From: Duganella lactea
GTDB taxonomy: Bacteria; Pseudomonadota; Gammaproteobacteria; Burkholderiales; Burkholderiaceae_D
DNA: 64,000 nucleotides
Direction of reading: 5' to 3'
NCBI RefSeq assembly: GCF_009857505.1
Contig: NZ_WWCP01000014.1
Span: 1-64,000 of the forward strand
Shown: piece after piece, positions 54,518-63,166 of the stretch
Layout: each line of letters starts with the position of its first letter
Numbering within the stretch: the first letter of the stretch is position 1
Notes under the pieces: model-generated
Seen by the model: only the letters and a program-made list of their open reading frames with translations
What the model was told of the DNA's origin: nothing
The model's database searches: none
Translations under genes and position numbers: made by a program

Positions 54518-55357
54518 TTATTTCTTTACGGTCCCAGCCACGCGCAGCTCGGCATGACCGAAGTCCATCATGGTCCAGCGGCCGCCCCAGGTCAGGCCGG
54601 CGGCCTCGGCGACCACGCCGTACAGCTGGTAGCCGCGCATCGCCCATGGATCTTTCTCGGAAATCAGCAGTTTGCCGTCGCGCAGGAAGGCGCAGTCCGC
54701 CGCCAGGCCGAACTGATGGTAGCTCTGGAAGGCCTTGGCGTTGGTGACGCTGGGACCGGCGGCGGCCAGCGTATTCTGCCGCTCTGGGCTGCGATAGCCT
54801 TCGAGGATGGCCATGTCATAGCCATGGCGCTCTTTCATGATCTTGAAGACCAGCAGCAGCCGCTGCGCGAATGCCGGGTCCAGCAGTTGCCAGTTGCGGT
54901 TGGCACTGTCCAGCATCGGCCGCACCAGCGTGACTTCGGCGGTGGCGAACGCCAGTGGCGGCGGTGGCGCCGGCGCGGTCAGCTGCTCCCCTTGCAGCAG
55001 ACCGGCGATCTGATCGTTGATGGCGTGGGTGTCGCTGTCGTAACCGGACAGCATGCCGCGGCCGCTGAGCATCAGCGCCAGCAGCGGCGGCACCACCAGC
55101 AATATCGAGACGGCCAGCAGCAGCGGCCAGCGACGCCCGAGAAATTGCAGCGCTTGACGCACCGTGCCGCCGGCGTCCCGTCCCAGCACCACGGCCTGCT
55201 GAGCCCCCTGACGTGCGCCGCCGCGTAAATGCCGGCCCACGCGGCGCCCCGCCGCGCCGACCGACTGCATTACCCCCTCGCGCCCGGCGGGAAACAGCAA
55301 CAGCCAGGCGCAAAAACACGTCAATACAAAGAACAACAACATAGAAAAGAGAAACAT
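54518..55357 (-). CDS. M15-family peptidase, TagX-like, with two membrane helices
   Basis: A 279-residue peptidoglycan endopeptidase. TM1 at the N-terminus and TM2 around residues 75-97 (WPLLLAVSILLVVPPLLALML) frame a basic loop; the periplasmic LAS-type metallopeptidase domain has the zinc motif SYHQFGLAADC, EGYRSPERQ and the closing FGHAEL. TagX in Acinetobacter, with a related domain, opens the wall for T6SS assembly. ATG at 55357 with GGAG seven bases upstream; the frame is open further upstream but without a signal. It heads the tssM-tagF-ompA group. Confidence 0.8.
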   Translation of the reverse strand: MFLFSMLLFFVLTCFCAWLLLFPAGREGVMQSVGAAGRRVGRHLRGGARQGAQQAVVLGRDAGGTVRQALQFLGRRWPLLLAVSILLVVPPLLALMLSGRGMLSGYDSDTHAINDQIAGLLQGEQLTAPAPPPPLAFATAEVTLVRPMLDSANRNWQLLDPAFAQRLLLVFKIMKERHGYDMAILEGYRSPERQNTLAAAGPSVTNAKAFQSYHQFGLAADCAFLRDGKLLISEKDPWAMRGYQLYGVVAEAAGLTWGGRWTMMDFGHAELRVAGTVKK

Positions 55358-55459
55358 GGTGCGCTCCATCAAAACGGGCCAACGCCACAGACAGGACACT
55401 TCATCGTAGGCCGTTCGCAGCAAGGTGATACCGGCCAGATCAAATGCGAGGGGGAAATT

Positions 55460-56194
55460 GTGGAAACGTCGAAACCTGATTTGCTGACCGCCTCGCCACG
55501 CGCGGCGGTGGACAAGCGCATTCTGGCGCAACTGGAGCATGGTCCGCGCACGCCGGCCATCGCGGTGCGTGCGGCGGGCTGGACCATCGATGGCTGGACG
55601 ATAGGATTGTGTGCGCTGCTACTGGTAATGTGCAGCGTGGCATGGCTGATGCATGACAACCGGATTACGCCGCAGACGTTTCGTTCCGCGGCATCCACAG
55701 CGGCGCCCAGCACAGCGCTACCGGCCAGAACCATCCCGGCGACACACGAGGAAGCGGCGACAGGCGTAGCGGCGGCCATCATCAATGAGCCGGCCACGGC
55801 GGATCATGTTGCCACCAGCGCCACAATCAGCAGCGGGCCCGACACCGTTCCAACCGCCGCGATAGCCACCGCCGCCGCGCCGGCCCCTTCACGCGCAGCG
55901 CCCCACAAGCCAGCGGGGCCAACGGCACGCCCACCGGTCGCCAAATCGCCAACGCCAACCGGCGTCGACACCGACGTCACGCTGCTGACGGCGCTGGTCG
56001 CCCATGCAGGCAAACCCGCCTTGGTGTCACCCGAACGCAGCCGGGACATCGTCGAACGTCAGGACGGCGACACCACCGCACAACTGCTGGCCCGCTGCAA
56101 GCAGCTCGGCATGATCGAAGGCATGCTCTGCCGCTCCCGCATCTGCTCAGGACGTTGGGAAACCGACGCCGCCTGCCGCGTCCCCGCGCATTGA
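55460..56194 (+). CDS. single-pass membrane protein with Pro/Ala/Thr-rich linker
   Basis: A 244-residue protein, start GTG at 55460 preceded by GAGGGG. One TM helix (about 45-66, IGLCALLLVMCSVAWL), a long low-complexity linker (about 70-175; runs of Ala, Pro, Thr), and a small conserved C-terminal domain with four cysteines (ARCKQLGMIEGMLCRSRIC, AACRVP). No family recognised. It is divergent from the TagX-like gene, 102 bases away. A role around the T6SS or cell wall is only positional guesswork. Confidence 0.6.
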   Translation: METSKPDLLTASPRAAVDKRILAQLEHGPRTPAIAVRAAGWTIDGWTIGLCALLLVMCSVAWLMHDNRITPQTFRSAASTAAPSTALPARTIPATHEEAATGVAAAIINEPATADHVATSATISSGPDTVPTAAIATAAAPAPSRAAPHKPAGPTARPPVAKSPTPTGVDTDVTLLTALVAHAGKPALVSPERSRDIVERQDGDTTAQLLARCKQLGMIEGMLCRSRICSGRWETDAACRVPAH

Positions 56195-56197
56195 AGA

Positions 56198-56902
56198 TCA
56201 GCCGCGCTGCGGAATCTCCAGGCCTTTCGCCACCGCCGGACGCGCAACGAAGGCATCCAGCACGCGCCGCAGATTCGGGAACTTGCCGAATTCCACCAGC
56301 TCGCCGGCGCCGTAGTGGCCCACCAGGTTGCGCACCCACGGCCAGACGGCGATGTCGGCAATGGTGTACTCGTCGCCCATCAGCCACTGGCGGCCAGCCA
56401 TGCGCTGCTCCAGCACGCCCAGCAGGCGCCGCGATTCATGGACATAGCGGTCGCGCGGGCGCTTGTCCTCATACTCCTTGCCGGCGAACTTGTGGAAGAA
56501 GCCCAACTGGCCAAACATCGGACCAACCCCGCCCACCTGGAACATCAGCCACTGGATGGTCTCGTAGCGGCCGGCGGCATCCTTGGGCAGCAATTTTCCG
56601 GTCTTCTCGGCGAGGTACAGCAAAATCGCGCCCGACTCGAACAGCGGCAACGGCTTGCCGTCTGGCCCGTTTGGATCGATGATGGCCGGAATCTTGTTAT
56701 TCGGATTCAGCGACAGGAATTCCGGCGACATCTGGTCCTGGGTCTCAAAGCTGACCAGATGCGGCTCGTAAGGCAGCCCCATTTCCTCCAGAACTATCGA
56801 TACCTTGACGCCATTCGGCGTCGGCAGCGAGTACAGCTGGATACGGTCGGGATGCCGGGCCGGCCACTTGCCGGCGATAGGAAATGCGGACAAATCTGTC
56901 AT
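56198..56902 (-). CDS. glutathione S-transferase, YfcG/Ure2-like
   Basis: A 234-residue GST, start at 56902. The N-terminal thioredoxin-like domain has LYSLPTPNGVKVSIVLEEMGLPYE with the TPNG motif of the Nu class, NKIPAIIDP and FESGAILLYLAEKTG. The C-terminal helical domain shows the usual WLMGDEYTIADIAVWPWV. Members have disulfide reductase activity. Transcribed alone; ends four bases from the end of the facing gene. Confidence 0.88.
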   Translation of the reverse strand: MTDLSAFPIAGKWPARHPDRIQLYSLPTPNGVKVSIVLEEMGLPYEPHLVSFETQDQMSPEFLSLNPNNKIPAIIDPNGPDGKPLPLFESGAILLYLAEKTGKLLPKDAAGRYETIQWLMFQVGGVGPMFGQLGFFHKFAGKEYEDKRPRDRYVHESRRLLGVLEQRMAGRQWLMGDEYTIADIAVWPWVRNLVGHYGAGELVEFGKFPNLRRVLDAFVARPAVAKGLEIPQRG

Positions 56903-57048
56903 GATGCGAAACCCTTCAGAATGAACGATGCGGCGATTATCCACCAAGCGCGCAAAACATGCTCCCGGACAGAAAATGAATCTGCTTGACGTTGATAGTC
57001 AGAAAAGTCACAATGAAATGGTTGCGCTATTCATTTGATGCAACGCAG

Positions 57049-57063
57049 CATGGTAATACCATG
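57049..57063. promoter_or_regulatory. palindrome upstream of the sugar symporter, possible operator
   Basis: CATGGTAATACCATG is a six-base inverted repeat around AAT, 45 bases before the symporter start. A second, looser pair GTTGC (57021) and GCAAC (57039) lies just upstream. Suits a LacI- or TetR-type sugar repressor, but no regulator gene is close. Confidence 0.4.
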
Positions 57064-57107
57064 AAAACGCCGTGGAGACCCGGCCATACACAACAATATC
57101 GGACATC

Positions 57108-58592
57108 ATGACCAACGCCACTTCGAGCCCAACGGGCAAACTCTCGGTCACGGAAAAGATCGGCTACAGCCTGGGCGACCTGGCCGCCAACCTGATCTTC
57201 CAGACCCTGCTCACCTTCATCGCGTTTTTCTACACGGACGTCTACAAGATTCCGGCCAACGCCGCCGCCACCATCATCTTCCTCGGCGGTCTGGCGGGCG
57301 CCTGTTTCAATCCCTTGATGGGGCTGCTGGCCGACCGTACCAACACGCGCTGGGGCAAGTTCCGCCCATGGCTGCTGTGGACCTCGGTCCCGTTCGGCCT
57401 GATCGCCATTCTCGCCTTCAGCACGCCGGACCTGGGCGAGCGCGGCAAGATCATCTACGCCACGCTGACCTACCTGATGCTGATGCTGGTGTACTCGGCC
57501 AACAACCTGCCGTACTCGGCGCTGAGCGGCGTGCTGACCGGCAGCATGCAGGAGCGCAACAGCCTGTCGGCCTACCGCTTCGTCGCCGTGATGATCGCCC
57601 AGCTGATCATCCAGGTATTGCTGCTGCCGCTGGTGCTGATCCTCGGCGGCGGCGACAAGGTGGCTGGCTTCCAGAACACCATGATCATCTTTGCCGTGGC
57701 CGGCACCATCTGCTTCCTGATCACCTTCTTCACCACGCGTGAGCGCATTGTGCCGACCGCCGCGCAGCGCTCCAGCGTGCGCCAGGACATCGCCGACCTG
57801 CTTGGCAACAAGCCGTGGGTGGTGATGCTGCTGCTGACCATTCTGGTTTTCATTACGCTGGCCCTGAAAGGCGGCCTGTACATCTACTATTTCAAGGACT
57901 ACCTGCAGCAGGCCGCGCTGGCGCAGTTCCTCCACGACATCGGCTTCAACGGCTTCATCGCGCACCTGAACGCGGCACTCAACAGCATCGGGCTGACCAG
58001 GTTCCAGTGGCCGGAAGATCCGGCGACCTCCGCCTTCAGTCTGTTCAACGGCGCCGGCATCGTCTGCATGATCGTCGGCATCGGCTTCTCCAAATCGCTG
58101 GCCGACCGCTTCGGCAAGCGCGACGTGTATGCGCTGACGCTGTTTATCTCCACCGTGTTCATGCTGGTGTTCTACGGCTTCGCGCCGACCTCGATCGGCC
58201 TGATCTTTGGTGCGCAGATCCTGCACGGCTTCTTCTACGGCATCACCATCCCGCTGCTGTGGGCGATGATCGCCGACGTGGCCGACTACTCGGAATGGAA
58301 AAACAACCGCCGCGCCACCGCCCTGCTGTTCTCGGCGATGATCTTCGGCCTCAAGGCCGGCCTCAGCATCGGTGGTGCGCTGGTCGCGGCGCTGCTGTCG
58401 AGCTACGGCTATGACGGCACACTGACCCAGCAATCGCCGGTGGTGGCGGACGGCATTCGCGTGTCGATCAGCATCTACGCCTCGATTCCGTTCCTGCTGG
58501 GCGCGGCCATCCTCTACTTCTACCACATCAACAAGGCCACCGAGCGCACCATCGAACAAGAACTGTTCGCCCGCCGCGCCGCCGCCAACTGA
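57108..58592 (+). CDS. GPH-family sugar:cation symporter
   Basis: A 494-residue transporter of the glycoside-pentoside-hexuronide family (MFS superfamily), 12 predicted helices. Signs: EKIGYSLGDLAANLIFQ at the N-terminus, PLMGLLADRTNTRWGKFRPW between helices, and the ADVADYSEWKNNRRATALLFSA motif typical of xyloside and melibiose transporters. Start at 57108. It is 17 bases before a GH43 gene, so together they would take up and split xylo- or arabino-oligosaccharides. Confidence 0.92.
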   Translation: MTNATSSPTGKLSVTEKIGYSLGDLAANLIFQTLLTFIAFFYTDVYKIPANAAATIIFLGGLAGACFNPLMGLLADRTNTRWGKFRPWLLWTSVPFGLIAILAFSTPDLGERGKIIYATLTYLMLMLVYSANNLPYSALSGVLTGSMQERNSLSAYRFVAVMIAQLIIQVLLLPLVLILGGGDKVAGFQNTMIIFAVAGTICFLITFFTTRERIVPTAAQRSSVRQDIADLLGNKPWVVMLLLTILVFITLALKGGLYIYYFKDYLQQAALAQFLHDIGFNGFIAHLNAALNSIGLTRFQWPEDPATSAFSLFNGAGIVCMIVGIGFSKSLADRFGKRDVYALTLFISTVFMLVFYGFAPTSIGLIFGAQILHGFFYGITIPLLWAMIADVADYSEWKNNRRATALLFSAMIFGLKAGLSIGGALVAALLSSYGYDGTLTQQSPVVADGIRVSISIYASIPFLLGAAILYFYHINKATERTIEQELFARRAAAN

Positions 58593-58609
58593 ACCGATAA
58601 AGGCACACC

Positions 58610-59623
58610 ATGTCCGAACCACTGACACCCGCCGAAGAGCAGGCCCTGCAACACGCCATTTCGCAGCCGCTGGTCACGCACATCTACACCGCCGATCCGT
58701 CGGCCCACGTGTTCGACGGCAAGCTGTACATCTATCCTTCGCACGACATCGAAGCCGGCATTCCGTTCAACGACAACGGCGACCACTTCGGCATGGAGGA
58801 CTACCACGTGTTGTCGCAGGCCACGCCGGACGGCCCGGTCACCGACCACGGCGTCGCCCTGCATGTGAAGGACGTGCCATGGGCCGAGCGCCAGATGTGG
58901 GCGCCGGATGCGGCCCGCAAGGACGGCAAATACTATCTGTACTTCCCGGCCAAGAAGACCGACGGCATTTTCCAGATCGGCGTGGCGGTGGGCGACCATC
59001 CGGCCGGCCCGTTCACGCCGGCGGCCACGCCGATCGAAGGCAGCTACTCGATCGACCCGGCGGTGTTTGAGGACCAGGGCGAGTTCTACCTGTACTTCGG
59101 CGGCATCTGGGGCGGCCAGTTGCAGAAGTACCGCGACAACGTCTACGCCGACGGCAACGAGGAGCCGGCGGACGACCAGCCGGCGCTGACCGCGCGCGTG
59201 GCGCGTCTGTCAAAGGACATGACATCGCTGGCCGAGGCGCCGCGCGCGGTGGAGATTCTGGACGAGCACGGCCAACCGCTGCTGGCCGGGGACCATGACC
59301 GCCGCTACTTCGAAGGCCCGTGGATGCACAAGTACAACGGCAAGTACTATTTCTCCTACTCGACCGGCGACACCCACTTGCTGTGCTACGCCACCGGCGA
59401 CAGCCCCTACGGCCCGTTCACCTACCAGGGCCAGATCCTGACGCCGGTGATCGGCTGGACCACGCACCACTCGATCGTCGAGTTCGAAGGCCGCTGGTTC
59501 CTGTACTACCACGACAGCAGCCTGTCCCAAGGCATCACGCACCTGCGCTCGGTGAAGGTGACCGAGCTGTTCTACGACGAGCACGGCAACATCAAGCCTA
59601 TCTCGCCTTACGGCGGCCAGTAA
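58610..59623 (+). CDS. glycoside hydrolase family 43 (beta-xylosidase/arabinofuranosidase-like)
   Basis: A 337-residue five-bladed propeller enzyme. The three catalytic carboxylates can be placed: D29 (TADPSAHVFDGKLYIYPS), D149 (YSIDPAVFED) and E235 (YFEGPWMHKYNGKYYFSYS). No signal peptide, so it works in the cytoplasm on sugars brought in by the upstream symporter. A terminator follows 13 bases past the stop. Confidence 0.92.
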   Translation: MSEPLTPAEEQALQHAISQPLVTHIYTADPSAHVFDGKLYIYPSHDIEAGIPFNDNGDHFGMEDYHVLSQATPDGPVTDHGVALHVKDVPWAERQMWAPDAARKDGKYYLYFPAKKTDGIFQIGVAVGDHPAGPFTPAATPIEGSYSIDPAVFEDQGEFYLYFGGIWGGQLQKYRDNVYADGNEEPADDQPALTARVARLSKDMTSLAEAPRAVEILDEHGQPLLAGDHDRRYFEGPWMHKYNGKYYFSYSTGDTHLLCYATGDSPYGPFTYQGQILTPVIGWTTHHSIVEFEGRWFLYYHDSSLSQGITHLRSVKVTELFYDEHGNIKPISPYGGQ

Positions 59624-59636
59624 GCTGCCCCAAGCC

Positions 59637-59666
59637 AAAACGCCCGATCGCATGCTCGGGCGTTTT
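59637..59666 (+). terminator. terminator after the symporter-GH43 operon
   Basis: Seven-base-pair stem CGCCCGA/TCGGGCG with an eight-base loop and four T on each strand, 13 bases after the GH43 stop. Confidence 0.8.
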
Positions 59667-59782
59667 GCTATGGGCGCGACCTTTGCGGCCAGGTGACAAT
59701 GCGCGCATTTTCTCCCCCGTTCGAGCTTATATAGTTGAGCTAGCTGCACACTTCCTCAACTTCCAAGCAAAGGACGCAACAC

Positions 59783-60979
59783 ATGGCCACTCTGCAAACC
59801 AGAAACCCGCGCGTCAGGCTGCACTACGCGGTCGCCACACCACAGGAGGCGGTATTCCCGGTCAAAGGACAAGGTACGGTATCGGTCAATCCGACCGTGG
59901 TCGACAATACCTTGCGCATCGTCCTCGCCAGCGCTGACGGCAGCTTGGTGGAAGTCGCTGTCAGCGCGGAACGATTCAGTATCAGCAGCCAGGCCGGTGG
60001 CGTTACCACCGTGCTGGCGCAATCAGAGGAAGCGGCGCTGCTGCTCAACCGGCCCGGCGTCAGCCTGCCCTATTGGGTCAGCCTGGATACGAACAACCAG
60101 CGCATCCGCTACGGCAAAGGCGAGATGTTGCGCGACCTGATGCTGTACGAGTTCAACTGGGAGGACCAGAGCGCTTGCCCCCTGAGCGGTTACAGCAAGG
60201 ACATCAGCAACATCGCCATCCGGGGTGCGACAGCCGCGCACCTCAAGGTGCTGGACATTCCCGTCACGCTCGACCCATCCCCACACATCATTCCAGCCGC
60301 GGCCATCACGATGGAAGTCATCGCCGCCAACAGCGCCTCCGTGGTCAACGATCTGCCCGAAGTATGCCAGCGGCTGTATGCCAACGTGTCCGGTCCCGGC
60401 ATCAACCTGACACCGACCGACTTTCCGGAGTTTGCCCAGGCGATCCAGTATTCCATCACCACCCCGGGCGCGCTGTGCTACAACAAGCTGGCGGAAAAAG
60501 ACCCCATCTTCGGCTACCTGCGCGTCACCCTCGACAGCAATATGGGCGACTCACCGGGCCAGCCCTATGTGCTGGAAATCTGGCCGGCCGGTAACGGCTC
60601 GCCGATTCACGACCATGGCCAAGCCTGCGCCGTGATCAAGGTGCTGCATGGGCAAATCAAGGTATCCTGGTTCAGCGCCCTCAGCCCGTCGATCGAGCAG
60701 CCCTGGGGCAGCACGATTGCCCATGCGGGCGAGGTCACCTTCCTGACGCCGGACTACTACCAGATCCACCAGTTGCAAAACCCGTCGCCTAAGCAGGGTG
60801 GCAGCTTCTGCGCGACGATCCAGTGCTACCGCTATCCGAACGACGACCTGCAGCACTATGAGTATTTCGATTACATCGAAGACGGCGCGATCAAACACTT
60901 CCTGCCCGATTCGGACTGGGGCTATCTGGAGTTCAAACAAGCCATCCAGGACGAATGGCAAAAGGCCATGCAGCGCTAA
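59783..60979 (+). CDS. cupin protein with cysteine-dioxygenase-like C-terminal domain
   Basis: A 398-residue protein. The C-terminal half (about 190-385) resembles type I cysteine dioxygenase: YVLEIWPAGNGSPIHDHGQACAVIKVLHG with H276 and H278, and DYYQIHQLQN with H329, giving the three-His iron site. The N-terminal ~130 residues form a separate beta-rich domain I cannot name. It is about twice the length of bacterial CDO. It stands alone between two terminators. Thiol dioxygenase activity is likely but the substrate is open. Confidence 0.7.
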   Translation: MATLQTRNPRVRLHYAVATPQEAVFPVKGQGTVSVNPTVVDNTLRIVLASADGSLVEVAVSAERFSISSQAGGVTTVLAQSEEAALLLNRPGVSLPYWVSLDTNNQRIRYGKGEMLRDLMLYEFNWEDQSACPLSGYSKDISNIAIRGATAAHLKVLDIPVTLDPSPHIIPAAAITMEVIAANSASVVNDLPEVCQRLYANVSGPGINLTPTDFPEFAQAIQYSITTPGALCYNKLAEKDPIFGYLRVTLDSNMGDSPGQPYVLEIWPAGNGSPIHDHGQACAVIKVLHGQIKVSWFSALSPSIEQPWGSTIAHAGEVTFLTPDYYQIHQLQNPSPKQGGSFCATIQCYRYPNDDLQHYEYFDYIEDGAIKHFLPDSDWGYLEFKQAIQDEWQKAMQR

Positions 60980-60984
60980 ACGAT

Positions 60985-61013
60985 AAAAAAGCCCCGCTGC
61001 TCGCGGGGCTTTC
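60985..61013. terminator. bidirectional terminator
   Basis: GCCCCGC stem, five-base loop, GCGGGGC, flanked by A and T runs on both sides. It lies between the ends of the convergent cupin and cytochrome-like genes and can serve both. Confidence 0.8.
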
Positions 61014-61031
61014 CTTTCCCTTGCGCCTTGC

Positions 61032-62432
61032 TTAACGGGACGAATCGGCGTCGCCTACGGGAGCCGCCTGCGCGCGACTGAACAGGAAACTGAAGCCGGT
61101 CGCAAACTTCTGCTTTTGATCAGCGACCTGGGCATAGGCATGGCAAGCCATACAGCTGCGCTGGGTCGCGTCCTTCACCTGCGTGACCTGCATATAGGTT
61201 TCAAGCACGGGATTGAGCAACTGCGTCGTATTCGGCTCGCCCGCCGAGCCCTTCAGCGGCAAGGGCGCATTCTGTGGAAGCGGCGGCGTCGCGGAGTAGC
61301 CCCCCCTCGTCCATTGCGTATTGATGAGCTTGTAGTACTGCCAAGGGGCGTCCTGATTCACGCCGGTGATCAGGCTTTGCGCATAGCGCGTCACTGCGGC
61401 CGCATCAACGTCGTCCTCCCAGACCTGGGTGACCTGTGTGGGAGCAGGCACCTGCTTGCCATTGACCTTGGAGGGCAGATTAGGTACCGCATTGGATGCC
61501 GGATCGAAGAAGTTGTACTTGGTAGACGCTTGTACCTGACCTGACAGCGGAGCATTGTCGACCTGTGCGAACGTGGCCCACAAGCCGGCCGAATTGCCCT
61601 GCGTATCAGAACCACCGCCCGCAAAGATATGCAGCCCAGCAAGGCCTACGGTCTGCACGCTGCCCTCCCCGCCGGGCGAAATGACGTAAGCGCGCGTTGT
61701 AAAGAAGCGTTTGCCGGTCACTTCTGACGCCGACAAAACTTTCCAGGCCGCCTTGAGCTCGAAGGAGCCGACCGGCGGGGCAATCGCTTTTTTGGCCGCA
61801 TAGGCCGCCTGTGCCTTGGCCTCGTAGAGACCGTTGGCGACAATGTAATCGTACAACGTCTTGTTCAGCATCACTTCGTAATAAACCGGCTTAGTTTGCT
61901 GGTCATACAGCACCAGGCCATCGACCTGATCAATACTGTGTAGCCTGCCGGCATCGCCCACGAATTTGACGACCTGGCGCAAGACGCGCAGCTTGCCGGC
62001 CCGGACTTGTTCGGCGACGGCGGGCGGGATGGCGGCGTCCACCGTCCACCGCCCCCAGGGCGCTGGTTTTTGCCCATTGGGCAAGAACACCTGGTCGGGC
62101 GAGGCAAGCGTCTGCCACACTGTCGCACCCGGCGCGCCAAACTTCGCATGCATATTCGGCACGCCTGCCTGGCCCGCCAGGGCGGGCCAGTTCAGGTAAA
62201 AGAAGTTTTGCCACATATTGCACGATGCAATCCGATTGATAAAGCCGCCGTTGCTGTCCGGCGGATTAGCCGGCCTAGGCGCAACGGCCAACAGTGGCTT
62301 GCCCAACTCACTGGAGCATGCTTGGGCATTTGACGGGGCCGCCTGCGCCCAGACAGTCACGGGCACGGCCATGCACAGACACATGCCGATTACAGCGCGC
62401 ACACCGGTTCGTAAGAGATACTTTCGCTTCAT
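61032..62432 (-). CDS. exported protein with a c-type heme motif
   Basis: A 466-residue protein with a signal peptide (cleavage near VWAQA, residue 30). It has one CxxCH heme-attachment site, CMACH at 427-431, near the C-terminus, in a segment ending in FSFLFSRAQ. The large N-terminal part (about 40-400) has no fold I can name; it holds FFYLNWPALAG, TKPVYYEVMLNK, and a W-rich C-terminal half. It appears to be a monoheme protein of the periplasm. Monocistronic. Confidence 0.65.
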   Translation of the reverse strand: MKRKYLLRTGVRAVIGMCLCMAVPVTVWAQAAPSNAQACSSELGKPLLAVAPRPANPPDSNGGFINRIASCNMWQNFFYLNWPALAGQAGVPNMHAKFGAPGATVWQTLASPDQVFLPNGQKPAPWGRWTVDAAIPPAVAEQVRAGKLRVLRQVVKFVGDAGRLHSIDQVDGLVLYDQQTKPVYYEVMLNKTLYDYIVANGLYEAKAQAAYAAKKAIAPPVGSFELKAAWKVLSASEVTGKRFFTTRAYVISPGGEGSVQTVGLAGLHIFAGGGSDTQGNSAGLWATFAQVDNAPLSGQVQASTKYNFFDPASNAVPNLPSKVNGKQVPAPTQVTQVWEDDVDAAAVTRYAQSLITGVNQDAPWQYYKLINTQWTRGGYSATPPLPQNAPLPLKGSAGEPNTTQLLNPVLETYMQVTQVKDATQRSCMACHAYAQVADQKQKFATGFSFLFSRAQAAPVGDADSSR

Positions 62433-62627
62433 AAGAGTGCTCCCAGGTGAGTTGGACTACTAAAGTCGTTCTGTGTTTTAAAGAACGTTAGCATGCCCGA
62501 CAGGAGCGAAAATGCGCACTATGTAACATGGACAGCAACCTGCGAATTCACCGTCTGTCCCTCGCCAACAAAACACGCGATATGACAAAATACCGTTTTT
62601 ACCCCATGAACATTTTAAAGAGCGCAC

Positions 62628-62957
62628 ATGCACCTCCCAAACTTCAGCGATAAATTTTCAGACAATCTGGCCCTGCTTCCCTTGATGGAGACGGTTGCGG
62701 CAATCGCACTTGTCGACCCGTCCGGCACTACGGTGGCCAGGATCGAAAACAAACCGGGCCAGGCGGGATCGCTGCGGGTCTATGGCTGGCTGGCGGAAAC
62801 GCTCGGCGCGATCACGCCTGAAGCGGCGGAACTTGGCTTGAAGATTTATGCCGAACACACGCAAGATGCACGCGACAATCCAGGCAAACATCCCAACATT
62901 GATCGTCTGTTCAACATTAAAACGCCAGCGCAAACCCTGCGGGTGAACAGCCTGTAA
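62628..62957 (+). CDS. DUF2322-like small protein
   Basis: A 109-residue soluble protein. The order of motifs (TVAALALVD.. then KPGQAGSLRVYGWLAE, LKIYAEHTQDAR, NPGKHPNIDRLF) fits the DUF2322 family as I remember it. Its function is unknown. It is monocistronic and followed by a strong terminator before tRNA-Asn. The 195 bases upstream separate it from the cytochrome-like gene and must carry both divergent promoters. Confidence 0.65.
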   Translation: MHLPNFSDKFSDNLALLPLMETVAAIALVDPSGTTVARIENKPGQAGSLRVYGWLAETLGAITPEAAELGLKIYAEHTQDARDNPGKHPNIDRLFNIKTPAQTLRVNSL

Positions 62958-62994
62958 GCGCGTCCCTTCCCGCCGCGAATGCGCGGTGAAATGC

Positions 62995-63027
62995 AAAAAG
63001 CCCAGCCGGTAAAGGCTGGGCTTTTTT
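62995..63027. terminator. bidirectional terminator between DUF2322 gene and tRNA-Asn
   Basis: AGCCCAGCC and GGCTGGGCT around a six-base loop, with five A before and six T after. Ends the DUF2322 transcript on the plus strand and the tRNA transcript on the minus strand. Confidence 0.85.
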
Positions 63028-63031
63028 ATTC

Positions 63032-63107
63032 TGGCTCCCCGACCTGGACTCGAACCAGGGACCTGCGGATTAACAGTCCGTCGCTCTACCGACTGAGCTA
63101 TCAGGGA
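63032..63107 (-). tRNA. tRNA-Asn (GTT anticodon)
   Basis: 76 bases on the minus strand, TCCCTGATAGCTCAGTC at the 5' end to GGGGAGCCA at the 3' end with CCA encoded. The acceptor stem TCCCTGA/TCGGGGA pairs with one G-T wobble. The anticodon loop is CTGTTAA with anticodon GTT (Asn), and the T-loop is GGTTCGAGTCC. Confidence 0.97.
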
Positions 63108-63118
63108 ATTGAGGCCGC

Positions 63119-63147
63119 ATTATATACGGCCATTTTTCAGCTGTCTA
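63119..63147 (-). promoter_or_regulatory. sigma-70 promoter of tRNA-Asn
   Basis: On the minus strand TAGACA (63142-63147) and a perfect TATAAT (63119-63124), 17 bases apart, 11 bases before the mature tRNA 5' end. Very close to consensus. Confidence 0.85.
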
Positions 63148-63166
63148 GGCTGAGCGGAAACTAAAA

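Noticed and set aside
57027..58628. 533-codon open frame on the minus strand
   Set aside because: Antisense of the GPH symporter, with no sensible start and with a low-complexity product.
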